Assembly: GCA_037975125.1 (NCBI GenBank)
Contig: CM075853.1
Span: forward strand, 70,968,109-71,032,108
Reading direction: 5' to 3'
Length of the DNA: 64,000 bases
Source of the DNA: Latrodectus hesperus
Taxonomy: Eukaryota; Arthropoda; Arachnida; Araneae; Theridiidae
Within the stretch, counting starts at the first letter, position 1. Each line of letters begins with the position of its first letter. The notes below the pieces were generated by a model, which made no database searches, was not told the DNA's origin, and saw only the letters and a list, made by a program, of their open reading frames with translations. The position numbers and the translations under genes are program-made. Below, piece after piece: positions 27,823 to 41,927 of the stretch.

Positions 27823-29871
27823 ATGGCATATCTCGCAAAAGGTCGAAAAGAAGATTTGATATTGTTGGCTGAGGAATTGGGCTTGGATATTGGGAACAAC
27901 ATGAAAGTAATCCAGCTAAAAGATTTAATCGTCAAATCTGACAAGTATGATGAGGAATTAACGAAAAACTTATTATCCAGTATTATTGAAGAAAGAGTAT
28001 CAAAAGAAGAGCAGGAGAGATTAGCAAGTGAACGTATAACACAAGAAAAACAAATAGAGGAAGCCAGAATAGAAAAAGAAAGAGCCCATGAACTTGAAGT
28101 CCTCAAGCTACAACTTGAAGTCCAAAAGTTGTCTTCGCTATCACCGGTATTACCCATTCAATCAAATGATCTACCAAAACTTGAGTTAAAAAAGTTAATT
28201 CCTAACTTTAATGCAAAAGAAGACGACATCTCTTTATTTCTCAATCTTTTTGAGAGACAGTTAAAGTTTCTAAAGGTTCCTGAAAATCAATGGATCGCTT
28301 ACCTAGTTGGAGTTCTTCCAAGTGATGTGACAAAAATAATCGCCCGCGAGCCAGAAGAAAAAGCTGAAAATTACAACTATATAAAAGAGATCTTGCTAAA
28401 AAGATTCAAATTAAGCGCTGAACGTTTCCGTCACCTATTTGTGACACATAAAAAGAATCCGGATAGTACATGGAATGACTTTTATTTTGAAATTCAAAAC
28501 TATTTTGAAAATTGGATAAAGGAAGGAAAAGTAGACACGTTTGAAAAATTGAAAGACCTTATGATAACCGATCAGATCAAGAAAAAATGCCCTCCTGAAT
28601 TTAAAGAACACTTTTTGGATGAATGGGGTGACATCACTTCGCCAATTGATTTGGTAGAAAAACTCGATGCATACGACAATCTTCGTCACAAAGCTAATAA
28701 AGAAGGACCATCAGTCATTAATAAGAAACAATTCCCCCAAACCAGAGAAGAATATCCCAGATTCAACTCTGTCCGAAAAAACGTTAAAGGCGGAAAATTC
28801 GACCAGCTTAAGCAGGACAAACCTTCTCCCGTTTTTTGCTATAATTGTCGTACGCCTGGCTATATTACATCAAACTGTCCGAATTGTTCCAAATCTGAAA
28901 AGAATCCCGCTCGTTTTCGCAGTATAAAGTTGAACAGTCTCTCAACATCCAACCAGATGGCAATATTAAATGTAAACATCAATGGAATGTGGGGTACAGC
29001 CTATGTGGACACGGCTGCAACTCATACTATAGCTGGTGAAACTCTCTACCACCTTCTTAGAGAACAAGGAATACATTTCCAAAAATCAGTCCTCGACATA
29101 ATTTTAGCAGATGGCAGCCATTCAAAAAAGGAAGTACATAAAGCCTTCGTTAAGGTCTGGATACAAAGAAGAAGATTTTCAATACCAATTTTTGCTATTC
29201 CAGACGCACAGAGAAATAATACTCTACTTGGAATTGACTTTATAGAGAAAACAGGGATCGTTCTAAATCTTAAAGAACACTCGTGGCACTTTAGTGATAG
29301 ACCGCATAAAACCTTCTCATTTGCAAAACTCGATGTTCCAGTGAATTGTGGTTCACTCCAACCAGATTCTCAAGATCATTCCTCTGAAATTGAAACAAAT
29401 ACTAATCCAACGAAACAGTGGGAAGATCTATCTGAAGACAATTCCTTCATAGACTTAGATACCACTCTTCCAGAAAATTCTTTTATACTTCAAACAGAGT
29501 TTGCCAAACAATGTTCTAATTTCATTGGGAGTAAGAGTGATGGAAACTCAATGTTCCTTCGATCAGATGAAGGGGAAAATCTCAACTCCAACCAGAGGAG
29601 ACAACTTAATGCTTTGTTGAAGGAGTATGAAAATATCTTCCAACAAGGGGAGAAGCAACAACTTATATCGAACACCGAATCGATACAGGGGATTCAGCTC
29701 CAATTGCTTCACCTCCCTATCGACTCTCTCCAGCCAAATTTGCACCTCGTCGAGATGGACCGTATATTATACTTGCACAACGTTCCCCAACAAGCTACGA
29801 AATTGCCAGCCTGGACCAACCCAATATTTCTCTTGGAGCCTATCACACATCTGCTCTACGTCCATGCCTAG
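27823..29871 (+). CDS. Gypsy gag-protease polyprotein (682 codons; last 70 or so out of frame)
   Basis: The start ATG is in a good context (aagATGg). The N-terminus (about 1-45) is SAP-like, followed by a charged coiled coil (about 50-105). The gag core (about 115-300) includes LFERQLKFLKVP and LLKRFKLS. A zinc-knuckle-like block at 339-355 reads CYNCRTPGYITSNCPNC: the usual His is Tyr, giving Cys-X2-Cys-X9-Cys-X2-Cys. The retropepsin has DTAATHT with Asp396 (the common form is DTG or DSG) and a LLGIDFIEKTG flap-side block at about 468-478. After IFQQG (about residue 609) a G run is one base short (29647-29650) and the reading shifts, so the last 70 residues are not family sequence. Gag and protease look intact. 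RT is missing from the locus rather than merely frame-shifted. Confidence 0.9.
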   Translation: MAYLAKGRKEDLILLAEELGLDIGNNMKVIQLKDLIVKSDKYDEELTKNLLSSIIEERVSKEEQERLASERITQEKQIEEARIEKERAHELEVLKLQLEVQKLSSLSPVLPIQSNDLPKLELKKLIPNFNAKEDDISLFLNLFERQLKFLKVPENQWIAYLVGVLPSDVTKIIAREPEEKAENYNYIKEILLKRFKLSAERFRHLFVTHKKNPDSTWNDFYFEIQNYFENWIKEGKVDTFEKLKDLMITDQIKKKCPPEFKEHFLDEWGDITSPIDLVEKLDAYDNLRHKANKEGPSVINKKQFPQTREEYPRFNSVRKNVKGGKFDQLKQDKPSPVFCYNCRTPGYITSNCPNCSKSEKNPARFRSIKLNSLSTSNQMAILNVNINGMWGTAYVDTAATHTIAGETLYHLLREQGIHFQKSVLDIILADGSHSKKEVHKAFVKVWIQRRRFSIPIFAIPDAQRNNTLLGIDFIEKTGIVLNLKEHSWHFSDRPHKTFSFAKLDVPVNCGSLQPDSQDHSSEIETNTNPTKQWEDLSEDNSFIDLDTTLPENSFILQTEFAKQCSNFIGSKSDGNSMFLRSDEGENLNSNQRRQLNALLKEYENIFQQGEKQQLISNTESIQGIQLQLLHLPIDSLQPNLHLVEMDRILYLHNVPQQATKLPAWTNPIFLLEPITHLLYVHA

Positions 29872-30032
29872 AAGCCCACAAAACCTCAAATGTGCCAACA
29901 AATCCTATTAAAAGAAGGGGTCGACCTCCTAAGACACCTGAAACAAACAACTTGCCAAGAAGTAAGCAACCGTCAAACTTTTCGCCTGGCTACTCGTCGA
30001 GACGACTTCGCAGCCAGAGGGGGAGCCTGTGA
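29652..30032 (+). pseudogene. Pre-RT linker fused to pol C-terminal (GPY/F-like) tail
   Basis: In the frame whose codons start at multiples of three, an uninterrupted reading runs from about 29649 to the TGA at 30030-30032. It begins with the linker before RT (YIEHRIDTGDSAPIA, PPYRLSPAK). From about 29735 it changes to the integrase C-terminal type (RRDGPYII, PTSYEIASL, LGAYHTSAL), then a basic tail with KRRGRPPKTP. The stop overlaps the first bases of the 3' LTR. All sequence normally lying between these parts is gone. It has no start codon of its own, and the single-base break near 29650 separates it from gag-protease. Confidence 0.85.
30016..30025 (+). promoter_or_regulatory. Polypurine tract of gypsy element
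   Basis: AGAGGGGGAG lies two bases before the 3' LTR, in the position for plus-strand priming. It overlaps the end of the pol tail frame. Confidence 0.8.
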
Positions 30033-30248
30033 CACTTCACCCTCCCTCTCTCTTCCTTCCCGAGAGCGCCCCTGGCGGGGAGAAGGAAAGACAATCAGTT
30101 AGGCTATTGTTTTCGAACTCGCAACATGCGTTTTAATCATCCTTTTCATTTTGTGTTTCTGTTTGTATTGTGTGTAACTTAACTTTGAATGATTAAATTA
30201 TTGTTACACTAAAGGCTGTTTTGATTATACCCACAACCACCGGACACA
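30028..30248 (+). repeat. 3' LTR of gypsy element (221 bp)
   Basis: One mismatch to the 5' LTR. It is followed by TTAA at 30249-30252, matching 25790-25793. Confidence 0.95.
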
Positions 30249-30850
30249 TTAATGTGATAATAAAAATCTGCTTATCATGCTTTAAGCATCAAGTAATATC
30301 AAAACAAGTGCTTATGCAGAAATAGTTACAAACCTTTATATAATATTTTAGCAAAATTTATGATTTAACATTTGAGTTATAATTGTAATATAAAATATAT
30401 AAAGTGTCTAAATGCAAATGATTAAGAAAAAATCAAAAAAGAATCGTGAATTGGATTGACAATGTAAATATTGTAATTAAAGTTGGTAAATACTGATCAT
30501 ATTAATTTGAAATTTATATGAGTATTATGATTTTAAATAATTTCAATTAACATTAATATTTATTTTACTTAATTTATTCATAAAAGATGCATAGAGTTCG
30601 AGAAATATTGCAAATAAATGAACGCATCTCTGTTTTAAAATTATTATAAAATATCTTCGCTTGTTTGGAAATGTTGAAATTTGGTGATATGAAAGAGATT
30701 GTTAAGTTTGCCAAATAAATAACACGTACTTATTAAAATTATTCTAAGAAAAATATATAGAAAAGGGAATTTCCAGTGGATAAAATCATAGCTTGCAGTT
30801 GTTGTGTCATGGGGAAAGTATGCATAATTTACAATGAGACATTTTAAGTC

Positions 30851-30898
30851 CTGATTGAGTTTTATTATGATAAACTTTTCATAATAAAACTCAATCAG
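30851..30898. repeat. Perfect 20-bp inverted repeat, 8-nt loop
   Basis: The arm at 30851-30870 (CTGATTGAGTTTTATTATGA) is the exact reverse complement of 30879-30898. The loop is TAAACTTT. Pairing stops sharply on both sides. It is not in a recognised element. Confidence 0.9.
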
Positions 30899-30899
30899 T

Positions 30900-33471
30900 T
30901 ACAAATATTTAGTTTCCTTAGTGTGCAGTTCGCTTTCTTTATACTCAAGCCTAACAAAGTTAAAATGCTGCTTTTTAATCTTACTATAACCAAATTTTCT
31001 AAGTCTAATACTTTTCCCCAACTACGGAAGTTTTAGACAATTACAAACATAATTAAAGAAGTTAAGTTTTAAGCGGATTACTTTAAAATTGACTTCGTTT
31101 TAACAATAATGACTTAAAATATAACATTACTAAGGGTAGCAATGAGCCACAGTAGCATAGAGGATCTGCTTACGTACGATAGAGATGACTTTCAACTTTA
31201 AAATTTTGAGCGTATGAAAATAATGTAAATAATGCAATAAAAATTAAAAACTTATATGATATTAAAGTATTATTGAAGAATTTGAATTAATCACTCAATG
31301 AACTAATAAACTATTGGTACAAATTTTATCAGCAATATTATGTCTTAATTAATAATTTGATACTTCAAAATTCTATTTAGTTTGTTCAATAATTTTTTTG
31401 AATAATACAAAATACCCGATATCTATTCAATCAAAACAATACATACACTTGTTTTTAAAATTTTTAACTTTACTAACATCAATTAGTTCTTAAAATTTAT
31501 ATATAAATCGTTTATAATGAACTATATAAAGCTTTTTTAATTAAACGTTACTTAAGCATATTTTTAATACTTTGTTTTTAATAAATAAGTAAAGGGTCTT
31601 TTAATAATGTCACAATCAATTAAAAAGTAATTAATCAATTACCTTTAATTTATTGTATTACTTTCTTAAAACGCGTAAATTTACCGTAATTTTTTTATAC
31701 TTTTTCGCTATAATGGTTTTACTTATTTTTTTTAAATAAATTGTTGTATAGCTAAGGTCTAATAAAGTTCTTAAATATTGATTTTCTTTACTATGATGGG
31801 GCTAAAGCTGTATTCACATTTTCGAATTTCATGTGTTTTTGAAATCAATTATTTAACTATTTTTTTATTTTCGATCAATAAAGTTATTTTTAAATAACTT
31901 AAACATGGTTTCATATGCTTTTTAAAGTACTTGTATTTTCTTTTATATCAGTTTATGCGCAATATGTTTACTTTTACTTATTTTTAGCTGTTATGAATTA
32001 CTTTCCCATTTTAAGGCATTAATATTTCCAATTAATTAATTATTTTCTTATATCAGTTTGTATTGACCAATCTGAAGAACAAAATTTTTTCGTAGGTTGT
32101 TCATCGATATTATTAGGAAAAAACATCAATACTCATTTACCACTCATCTTGTTAATAATGAAACACAAACACTAATTAACGCAGTTATCTAGTGTTATTT
32201 TACCTTCTGATAGCAAAATTTAACTTAAAATGAGTTATGTTTGGATTCGATATAGACAAATTGTCTCTCAATTATACAGTGAGTACAAAATTGTATAAGC
32301 AATTGACATTTTATAAATTTTATTTGAAGACATTCAGAGTAAATTGTAAAAAAAGTATTTATGGCATTTATAACTCTGAATATTCATATTGCACAGAGCT
32401 AAATTGCGGACTAATAATGTAACAAAGACGAAAATTTAAAATATTTAAAGACAAATATAATGCAGTATACGAATAAAGCAATTAGCCGAATATTAGCTCA
32501 GTTCAGCATCAACAAATATAATACGTATTTTCAAAATGAAAAACAAACATAATCAAGTGGTTTTTAACGTAACTGAATTTGTAACAGAAATTAAAATATT
32601 GTAATATAAGCAATCAAATATTAGACATTCTTTCACCATGATAATCAATAACTAAAAGTAAATTCTTAACACGTATGCCATATACACATTAAAATATTCA
32701 ACGAAATAATTTAAATTAATAATTGTTTACATTAGCAGTATCAAATATATATTTAAAGCTATTATCCAAATGAGATTACAACACATTGTATGCAATATGC
32801 AACTAAATATATGATAGGCTATCTTAGATCATGTATATCTTGCCTATTATTTATTTGATTCATTCTCTTAAATAATAATATCTATTTCACGTTTTACCCC
32901 CATCTGATAAAAAGAAAGATCAGAACCTAACAAATTTTAAATCTTTGAATCTTTCACAATTTAAATTTATTGAAATTTTTAGTTGTTATATAAATTCTAA
33001 CAACTTCAAAGATAAAGCAGTTTTCAAATCTCTCTCAACTTAATCAAATTATTAAATTGAAATATTATCATAACTACTTTGTAAATATCACCGATTTAAA
33101 TTATTTTGCTTAGTATATAAAGTACTTATTTGAAAGAATCTCAGATGATCTTAATATTTTTTCTCAAGTTTCTTATCACGCAGAAAGTTTACATTTGTTT
33201 AATCTTATTTAACATATTATGTTACATATTTTTAATCTTATATATTTTTTTATCTTAATTAACGAATTTTATTATAATAAAATTCTTATTTAACAAAGTA
33301 ATCAGTTCTCCATTTTAAGAAATATTTTGTATGGAAGTATTTTCCAAATCTTTATCTTTTATTTAATTGCTTACATCATACAATATGTTTTCGAAAAACT
33401 TAATGGGTGTTTAATAGATAACATCTTTAACCACCAAGAATAATTATTTACATATAACACAGTGGTTTAAG
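30900..33471. other. AT-rich spacer, no supported gene
   Basis: No family resemblance was seen. A 22-bp perfect palindrome (GAATTTTATTA and its complement) lies at 33264-33285. A short stretch near 31135-31200 faintly recalls a tRNA head but lacks a B box. Confidence 0.5.
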
Positions 33472-35789
<2,318 letters not shown>

Positions 35790-36499
35790 GCTCAAGCATG
35801 ACCTCCTCATTTGACCGTGGCTCAAAATTGCGAGAGAGATAGATGGAGATGGATGAAACTTTCAAGCCTGTTAACCTTAAGATACAGTCCGGGTCTCGGG
35901 TATAGCACTACGCATGTATGCCTCCCCAAATGACAAATCCAGAAACAGCGATATCTTTTTATGATATTACTGAAATGGGGAAACATGATTGATCTCTTAA
36001 AATCATCTGGAGTTGAAAATTGTGGAGCTGAAATGATTCTCATTCATGAAGAAAATATGACTCCCTTGATAAGGTCGCCAAGTTTTGGGCTTCTTGCATC
36101 ACTATAAGCAGTAGTGCCAGTGGCCAGTATTCAAAGAAATACAGCGTCAATGGCTGAATAGGCCACATTTATGAAGTCATCTAGACGCAATAAACTTTGA
36201 ATCTAGTGCACAGTTGCTGAGGAATAATGTTTGCTGTCTAACTTTGTGATATCGGTCTAAAGGACGGTGTATCCATTATCGACTATAGCTATTTTTCAGT
36301 GACGGCCAGTAATAATATTTTTAACAGCTGTATCTATGGTATAGAAAGCTTTACAAGATATACCTGCCTTTAGTATGGTAGGCATTTTATCCACGTGAAA
36401 TGAGAGCTTTTTGTTGAATTCAAACTTTTCAGCTACACTGGTTACACTACTCTCCTCAACTAGCATTATTCTCAATCGTCCATGTGTAAGATCATCCAT
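35790..36499 (-). pseudogene. Second Tc1-like transposase relic, N-terminal half
   Basis: On the minus strand the reading starts at an ATG at 36499 with MDDLTHGRLR and SSVTSVAEKFEFNK. This matches the N-terminal HTH of a Tc1 subfamily common in arachnids. It continues as TGRH, IAIVDNGYTVL and further decayed fragments (LRLDDFI, ARSPKLG) with several stops. A piece near 35900-35960 gives SGFVIWGGIHA in another frame, matching the GxxVWGGI block just after the first catalytic Asp. Beyond about 35850 nothing is recognisable, so the catalytic C-terminal half is absent or eroded. This is a different subfamily from the relic at 7.3-8.3 kb. Confidence 0.75.
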
Positions 36500-39400
36500 G
36501 CGATTTCTTCTAGCTATAATACACGAAATAACTCATTCGCACAAGCAAAAAATGTCTTTGATAGTATCTTTTTTATTAAAGTCTTAAGCTGAAGGGACAG
36601 CAGCTGAGAGCATACGTTTTGCGTCAGCTCACATTGCCTGTGATGTTTTGTTCTTGACATTTGCACACGCACGATCATTCTACTGAACTGCGTGTTCATT
36701 GTATTAATTACAAAAGCCCATTTTCTGAATTTCCATTTCTTTCTACTTAAACTTTACATTGTTGCTCAAGTTTTACACATACCAGTGTGCAAATAATTTA
36801 AAAAATATATAAACTCTTTATTGTAAGCACATTTCCAGAAAACAATGGCTCAAATACTTAAATGTACTTTAAACGAACACATTAGTTTTATCGTATAGAG
36901 ACTCTCCATTATATTATTTTTTTATAAAAAAATCGAAACAAATATAATTTGTCTTCGATTATATCAGTTAAACATAAAATAACATAAATATTAAATACTA
37001 ATTCTCTTCTTCTTTTGATTTTTTATTTGCTATGTAACATTTATAGAACTTTAAGAATTTAGTCTGATTGAAAAATTTTATCAATATAAAAAATAATTAT
37101 TACCTTCTTTTTATAAATGCTTTTTTCTACATTGTATAATAAAGATTCTGAAATTTGTCTTACATTAAAATTAAATTTTTGATTCCAATTTCAGATGAAA
37201 TTTAAAAATCTAATTATTTAAAATTAAATATTAAGGATCTAGTTGATAAGATTGTTATCTTTAGAAAGAGGAGTTAGTGATGTAAACTATTCAAATTTTT
37301 TCATTTTAATTATTATGTAGAAACACTTTTATAACCTCAATAAATTGTATATTTGTAAAAATGCGAAAAATATTATCACAAAATTGTCTTACAAAAATAT
37401 TTGCATAGTGCTTATTTTTCAAACAAAAATGACATTGTTATGTTTTATTATATTTTTGCAATCATTAATTTTATTTATTAATACTGTTAAAAGATTCTGT
37501 ATCGTAAGATAAAAAATTAAATTTAAGTTTTTGACAGTGATAAGTAATAAGTGTTGCAATGTTTAGTCTTTTTAATTATTAACGATAACTTATGAAAATG
37601 ATCAGGTATGAAGTTGGTATTTATACTTTGAATTTCTGTTGCTTAAAAGAAAAATATCATGGGACAATTGCTGTTGAAACGATGATAATAAATATGCAGA
37701 ACATTATAAGTAAAGAGATGGGAAATGTATCTTTTTCTTATAAGATACTTTGAAACAGATATTTTTTCAAATTAATAATGCAAAATTATTATGAATAATT
37801 GCTTTTTTCCTCATTCCGCATTCATGAATAAAAAATCAATTTCAAACAAATTATCAATCAATTGTGAACTCTGTAGAGCTTAAGTCAATGATAATCCAAC
37901 AAAAAAGAATAATAACCACAATTATTCAAGAAGTAATAATAATATTATTCTATTCATAAAAATTCGTTAATTTTTAACTAGTCTATTTACAACGATGATT
38001 TGTGTTGTAAAATATTTCTTTTGTTTGAAAATTTTACCAAAAACAAACAAATCATACCATATTATTACCGATCTGTAACAACTATGGACAGCCTTTTTAC
38101 GGTATTGATGATTTCCAAATATGCATTACCATTACTTACATCATATGATACGAAAGTAACTACAAAATATAAATTTCCATGCTGTAAATAAACCTTCAAA
38201 TTAACAAATGTTTTACATTATGTTTAAATGTGTGGAATTACTATTGATAATAAAAAATTTCTCTTATAATATTTTGAAACATTTTTTTTAAATAAATAAA
38301 TAAAGGAAATACTTCAAAGTTAAATTCACCGTAATTCGTTTTTAAATGATTATTCATGAGGAGGTCTACTTTATGCATAATTGAAACCAAACTAATTATC
38401 AGAAATAAGCAACTATTAGCAAATAAACTACATTGAAGGTAATCATTTATTAAGAAGTCGAAAAATTTTCACAAAGACAGTGTATTCTAAAAAGTTAATA
38501 TAATGAAGAAAAAAATAGCTGTCATATTCAAGTATATTATAACACCACGAAAAACAACTTACAATTTTTATGCATATTTAAAACGTATCTTTTACTATTA
38601 TAAATATATCATCATATAAAGTAAACTCTAGTTTATATAATGATAAAATTAACTAATGAGCTGAAGGCAGAAATATTATTAACGATAAATTATATATTAA
38701 TCACTTAGAATAGGCTATATTTAAGAAAAGTTAAATATAAAGAAAATGTGTATATAAAAATAAAAAGTGCTTTCTTAAAAACGAAACAAAAATGTTTTCA
38801 GTTTAATATTTGCTTCACTCTATTTAGGATAAATAATAAAATCTTCAAAAATGAGATATAAATTTTGTTTCATTATGTATGCTTTGGAATTGAAATACAA
38901 ATGAATATTATAAAATGAAAAATTAAAAACTAAAAACGAAAATAAACAAACTTAGATGTTTCAGAAAAAGAAAATTTTAATCAAGGGATTTTGAATATCT
39001 TTACTTTTATTCCACAAAGATGGATGAAAACAATATGCTTGTATAGAAAGGATAATGTTTATTTGCAATTATATAACTTACGTTAATAGTACCTTATTTA
39101 TCTTTACAAAAAATTTCAGTTAAAATAAAACGAATTCCTTTTTCGCAAAGTATTCTTACGGGATTATACCTTTAAACAAAAGAGAAAATTCTTTTAGAAT
39201 CCTCTTCCTTATTACTGAGACAATAAATTACGAAATAATTCCTTCCATTTCTATTTTATGAAGATAAAGAAATAAAATGTGCATTTTCAAAAGTTTTAGA
39301 ATTAATTTTTCATTTTTATTTAAAACATTTATATTTTTGTATCATTTTTTTCATGGTTCAGTTCGATATTTTTCAGTGATAATCAATTTATCACACCAGG

Positions 39401-41912
39401 TCTTTTTACTTCCAATATTTTTGAAGACAAAGAATTATGTGAAAAATTTATAAATATATGTGCTTACATCAACTTAAAATTAGACTTGATTAATAAATGT
39501 ACCTTGGCATTGTGCCGTTTTAAGCAATATAAAATTTTCCCTTTGTAATTGTAGGACTAGAGTCATACATGAGTCATGAATGATAAGTCTGTATGACAGC
39601 CACGTAAAAACATCAGATATAATGAAGGATTCTTCATTAAAGGAAATCGCTTTATTAATTAGACGAAAGGCAAAAAGTAATTTATTCGTGATCGCATAAC
39701 ATTAAGGAAGCACTATAGATTTACTAAGATTTAAGTTCACTTAGAACAACTTTGTGATTTTCAATAACGAACATATGTCCAGGTCATCCTCTCAGCAGAT
39801 TCATTCTTTCATCCTAACATAACAAGTTGAGATGAGGCATTAACCCCCATATGTATTTCCCAAGTAACATATAAGAACAGGATAGTGTCTTCTTCAGTAA
39901 CACGAAGATGAGTTAATCATATGATGATAAAGTTGATAATGAATTAATTAGATGATGGTATTATTTTTCATGTTCCAATTAAACAATTATATTTTGAAAC
40001 TACGAAAGGTGCAGTAAGTTTTAATGCTGGTATTTTTTTCAGCTGTAGATCCTCAGCTCTATGTATGATCCTCAGCTTTAAATATGGCATCATTATTATG
40101 ACGGATTTGACTGTTATGGTAACAAACAATAGCATAGCTTTTGAAACAAGCGAATTCCCACATGTCTAATAATAAATGATCAGTGATAATGAAAATGAAA
40201 TTTTTATAGTCAAAACAGCATTACAAATTTTTAAATATATACACCATGATCAAAATATCACCTTCATTATAGTCTATGTAAATTAATATCTAAAGTATAA
40301 TTTATTTTTTATCATTATTTTATTATGATTTAAATAAATCCGCCCCATTTTTTACCAATGTATTTAAAAATAGCTGAATAAATTTTTGATTAATAAGTCG
40401 AATGCTTGTGAAAAAAGTGATTAAATAATAATACTATTTTAAAAACTTATCGTTGGAATTTTGATGCAAATTTTTTTTATTAAGTGTCAATATATAATAC
40501 AAAACAAAATAACAAGTAAATTAATTTTGAAATCACATTTCAGTAACCATAAATATGTCTGTTCAGAATGGAATTCAGACTAAGTAATTAATTTATAAAC
40601 TTGTATAAATTTTAAGTTTTAATTTTCAGCTGAAATTATTATTATCTTTACATTACACTGAATATAAAATTTTTTTAAAGGAATATCATGTTTATTAATC
40701 AAGCTGTTATGACCAATTCTTTTTTTCCTTCATATTAAGGGAGCATAGTCAATTTTTATTATGAAGTTTACTTACATAATAAACTTTTACTAAGATTTTA
40801 TACTTTCATATTGTACTAGTTCATAAATAAATGCACTATAGAGATAGATATATAACAGCATGTTATTAAAAAATCAAATATAAAGTAATTGATATGTAAT
40901 TACGAAACAAATATATGAGCGAAATCATTACTGTATTTTTATACTAATGAAAATACATATTTATTAAGTAAATAAATATTCCATACAGTAAATATTTCAG
41001 GAAAATGGGAATTATATTTTAAAATAATATTTCCTTGCAGAAATATGTTTAACTAATTTCTTAAGCACATATGTTTAAAATTCTTATAATTAATGCTCAC
41101 ATGCATTTTCACGTGTCTTAACATTGCTGTCAAAAATATGTTTTGAGCTCAAATATTTTATCATAGTTGTTTTAGAACCTAAATACATAATGTGTGTTAC
41201 GAATAAAGTTTGATTTTTAAAAAAATGCGCATTCCATAAATATTCTTTACTCTTGTTACCGTTTAAATTTGATATTTAAATATTTGATTTTAGGAATATA
41301 AATTGGAATGCATATGGCAAAATAATAACGAAAAAAATTGCAAAAAAACCTAAAATTCATTTGCATCTACGGTAACTTTTACACATTTATGTAAATACAG
41401 TTTAAAGCAAAACACATTTATAAGTATTGGGGCAACCATATTTCTTTAAAATAGTTCATGCATCTAGCACAATCTTGATTCTAACTATTATTAAAGAAAT
41501 TTAGGAATTTGACCATTAACTAAACTTACTTCATTAAAAATTGCAATGTGTTTGTTAAAAGTTATTTGTTCTGAAAATTAATAAAATTTACTTTTCTATA
41601 TAGAAAATAAAACCTTAGTTAAGTAAATATAAGGAATAAGCATAGAAATTTAAAATTTACAAGACGCTAGAAATATTTAGGAAGAAAGAATATTGGCAAA
41701 CTTAATTAACTGAGATCAATTACAAAAAATCCTTTGTAAAGATAAAAATATCATTCATATAAGTAGGAATGAAACATTATTAACAAATATATAGGAATTT
41801 ATATATCAGAAATTTATACACCTTTAAATGCTGTACCGTTTGATTTATTTGTCATATTTTAGTAATAAATAAAATAATTTAGTACAATGCATAAATTTAT
41901 TATAAGCAGAGC
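36500..41912. other. AT-rich region, no supported gene
   Basis: Only chance frames. A modestly GC-richer stretch at about 39540-39900 could be an old repeat; no boxes, termini or protein similarity were found. GATCCTCAGCT occurs twice near 40046 and 40068. Confidence 0.45.
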
Positions 41913-41927
41913 AGCGCCATCTATTGA
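41913..41927 (-). promoter_or_regulatory. Possible CTCF-like binding site
   Basis: AGCGCCATCTATTGA reads TCAATAGATGGCGCT on the minus strand. It matches 13 of 15 positions of the animal CTCF core (CCASYAGRKGGCRCT). It stands out in a nearly pure AT setting. A related 11-mer (gccatctattg) recurs at 51054. Function is inference from the motif only. Confidence 0.3.

Larger units (their letters stand above)
25794..30248 (+). mobile_element. Ty3/gypsy-type element with pol core deleted, non-autonomous, 4455 bp
   Basis: Two 221-bp TG...CA LTRs differ at one position. They are flanked by a TTAA duplication (25790-25793 and 30249-30252). A tRNA-type primer site follows the 5' LTR and a polypurine tract precedes the 3' LTR. 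Inside are an unusually long leader of about 1.8 kb, a gag-protease frame, and a short tail homologous to the very C-terminal end of pol. Reverse transcriptase, RNase H and the integrase catalytic core are absent; the linker before RT runs straight into the GPY/F-like tail near 29735. The young LTRs show that it replicated recently, so the missing enzymes were supplied in trans or the deletion happened at or after the last cycle. Confidence 0.93.

Noticed and set aside
31135..31200. Possible third SINE head (cagtagcatagaggatctgc)
   Set aside because: No B box and no body homology to the other two copies.
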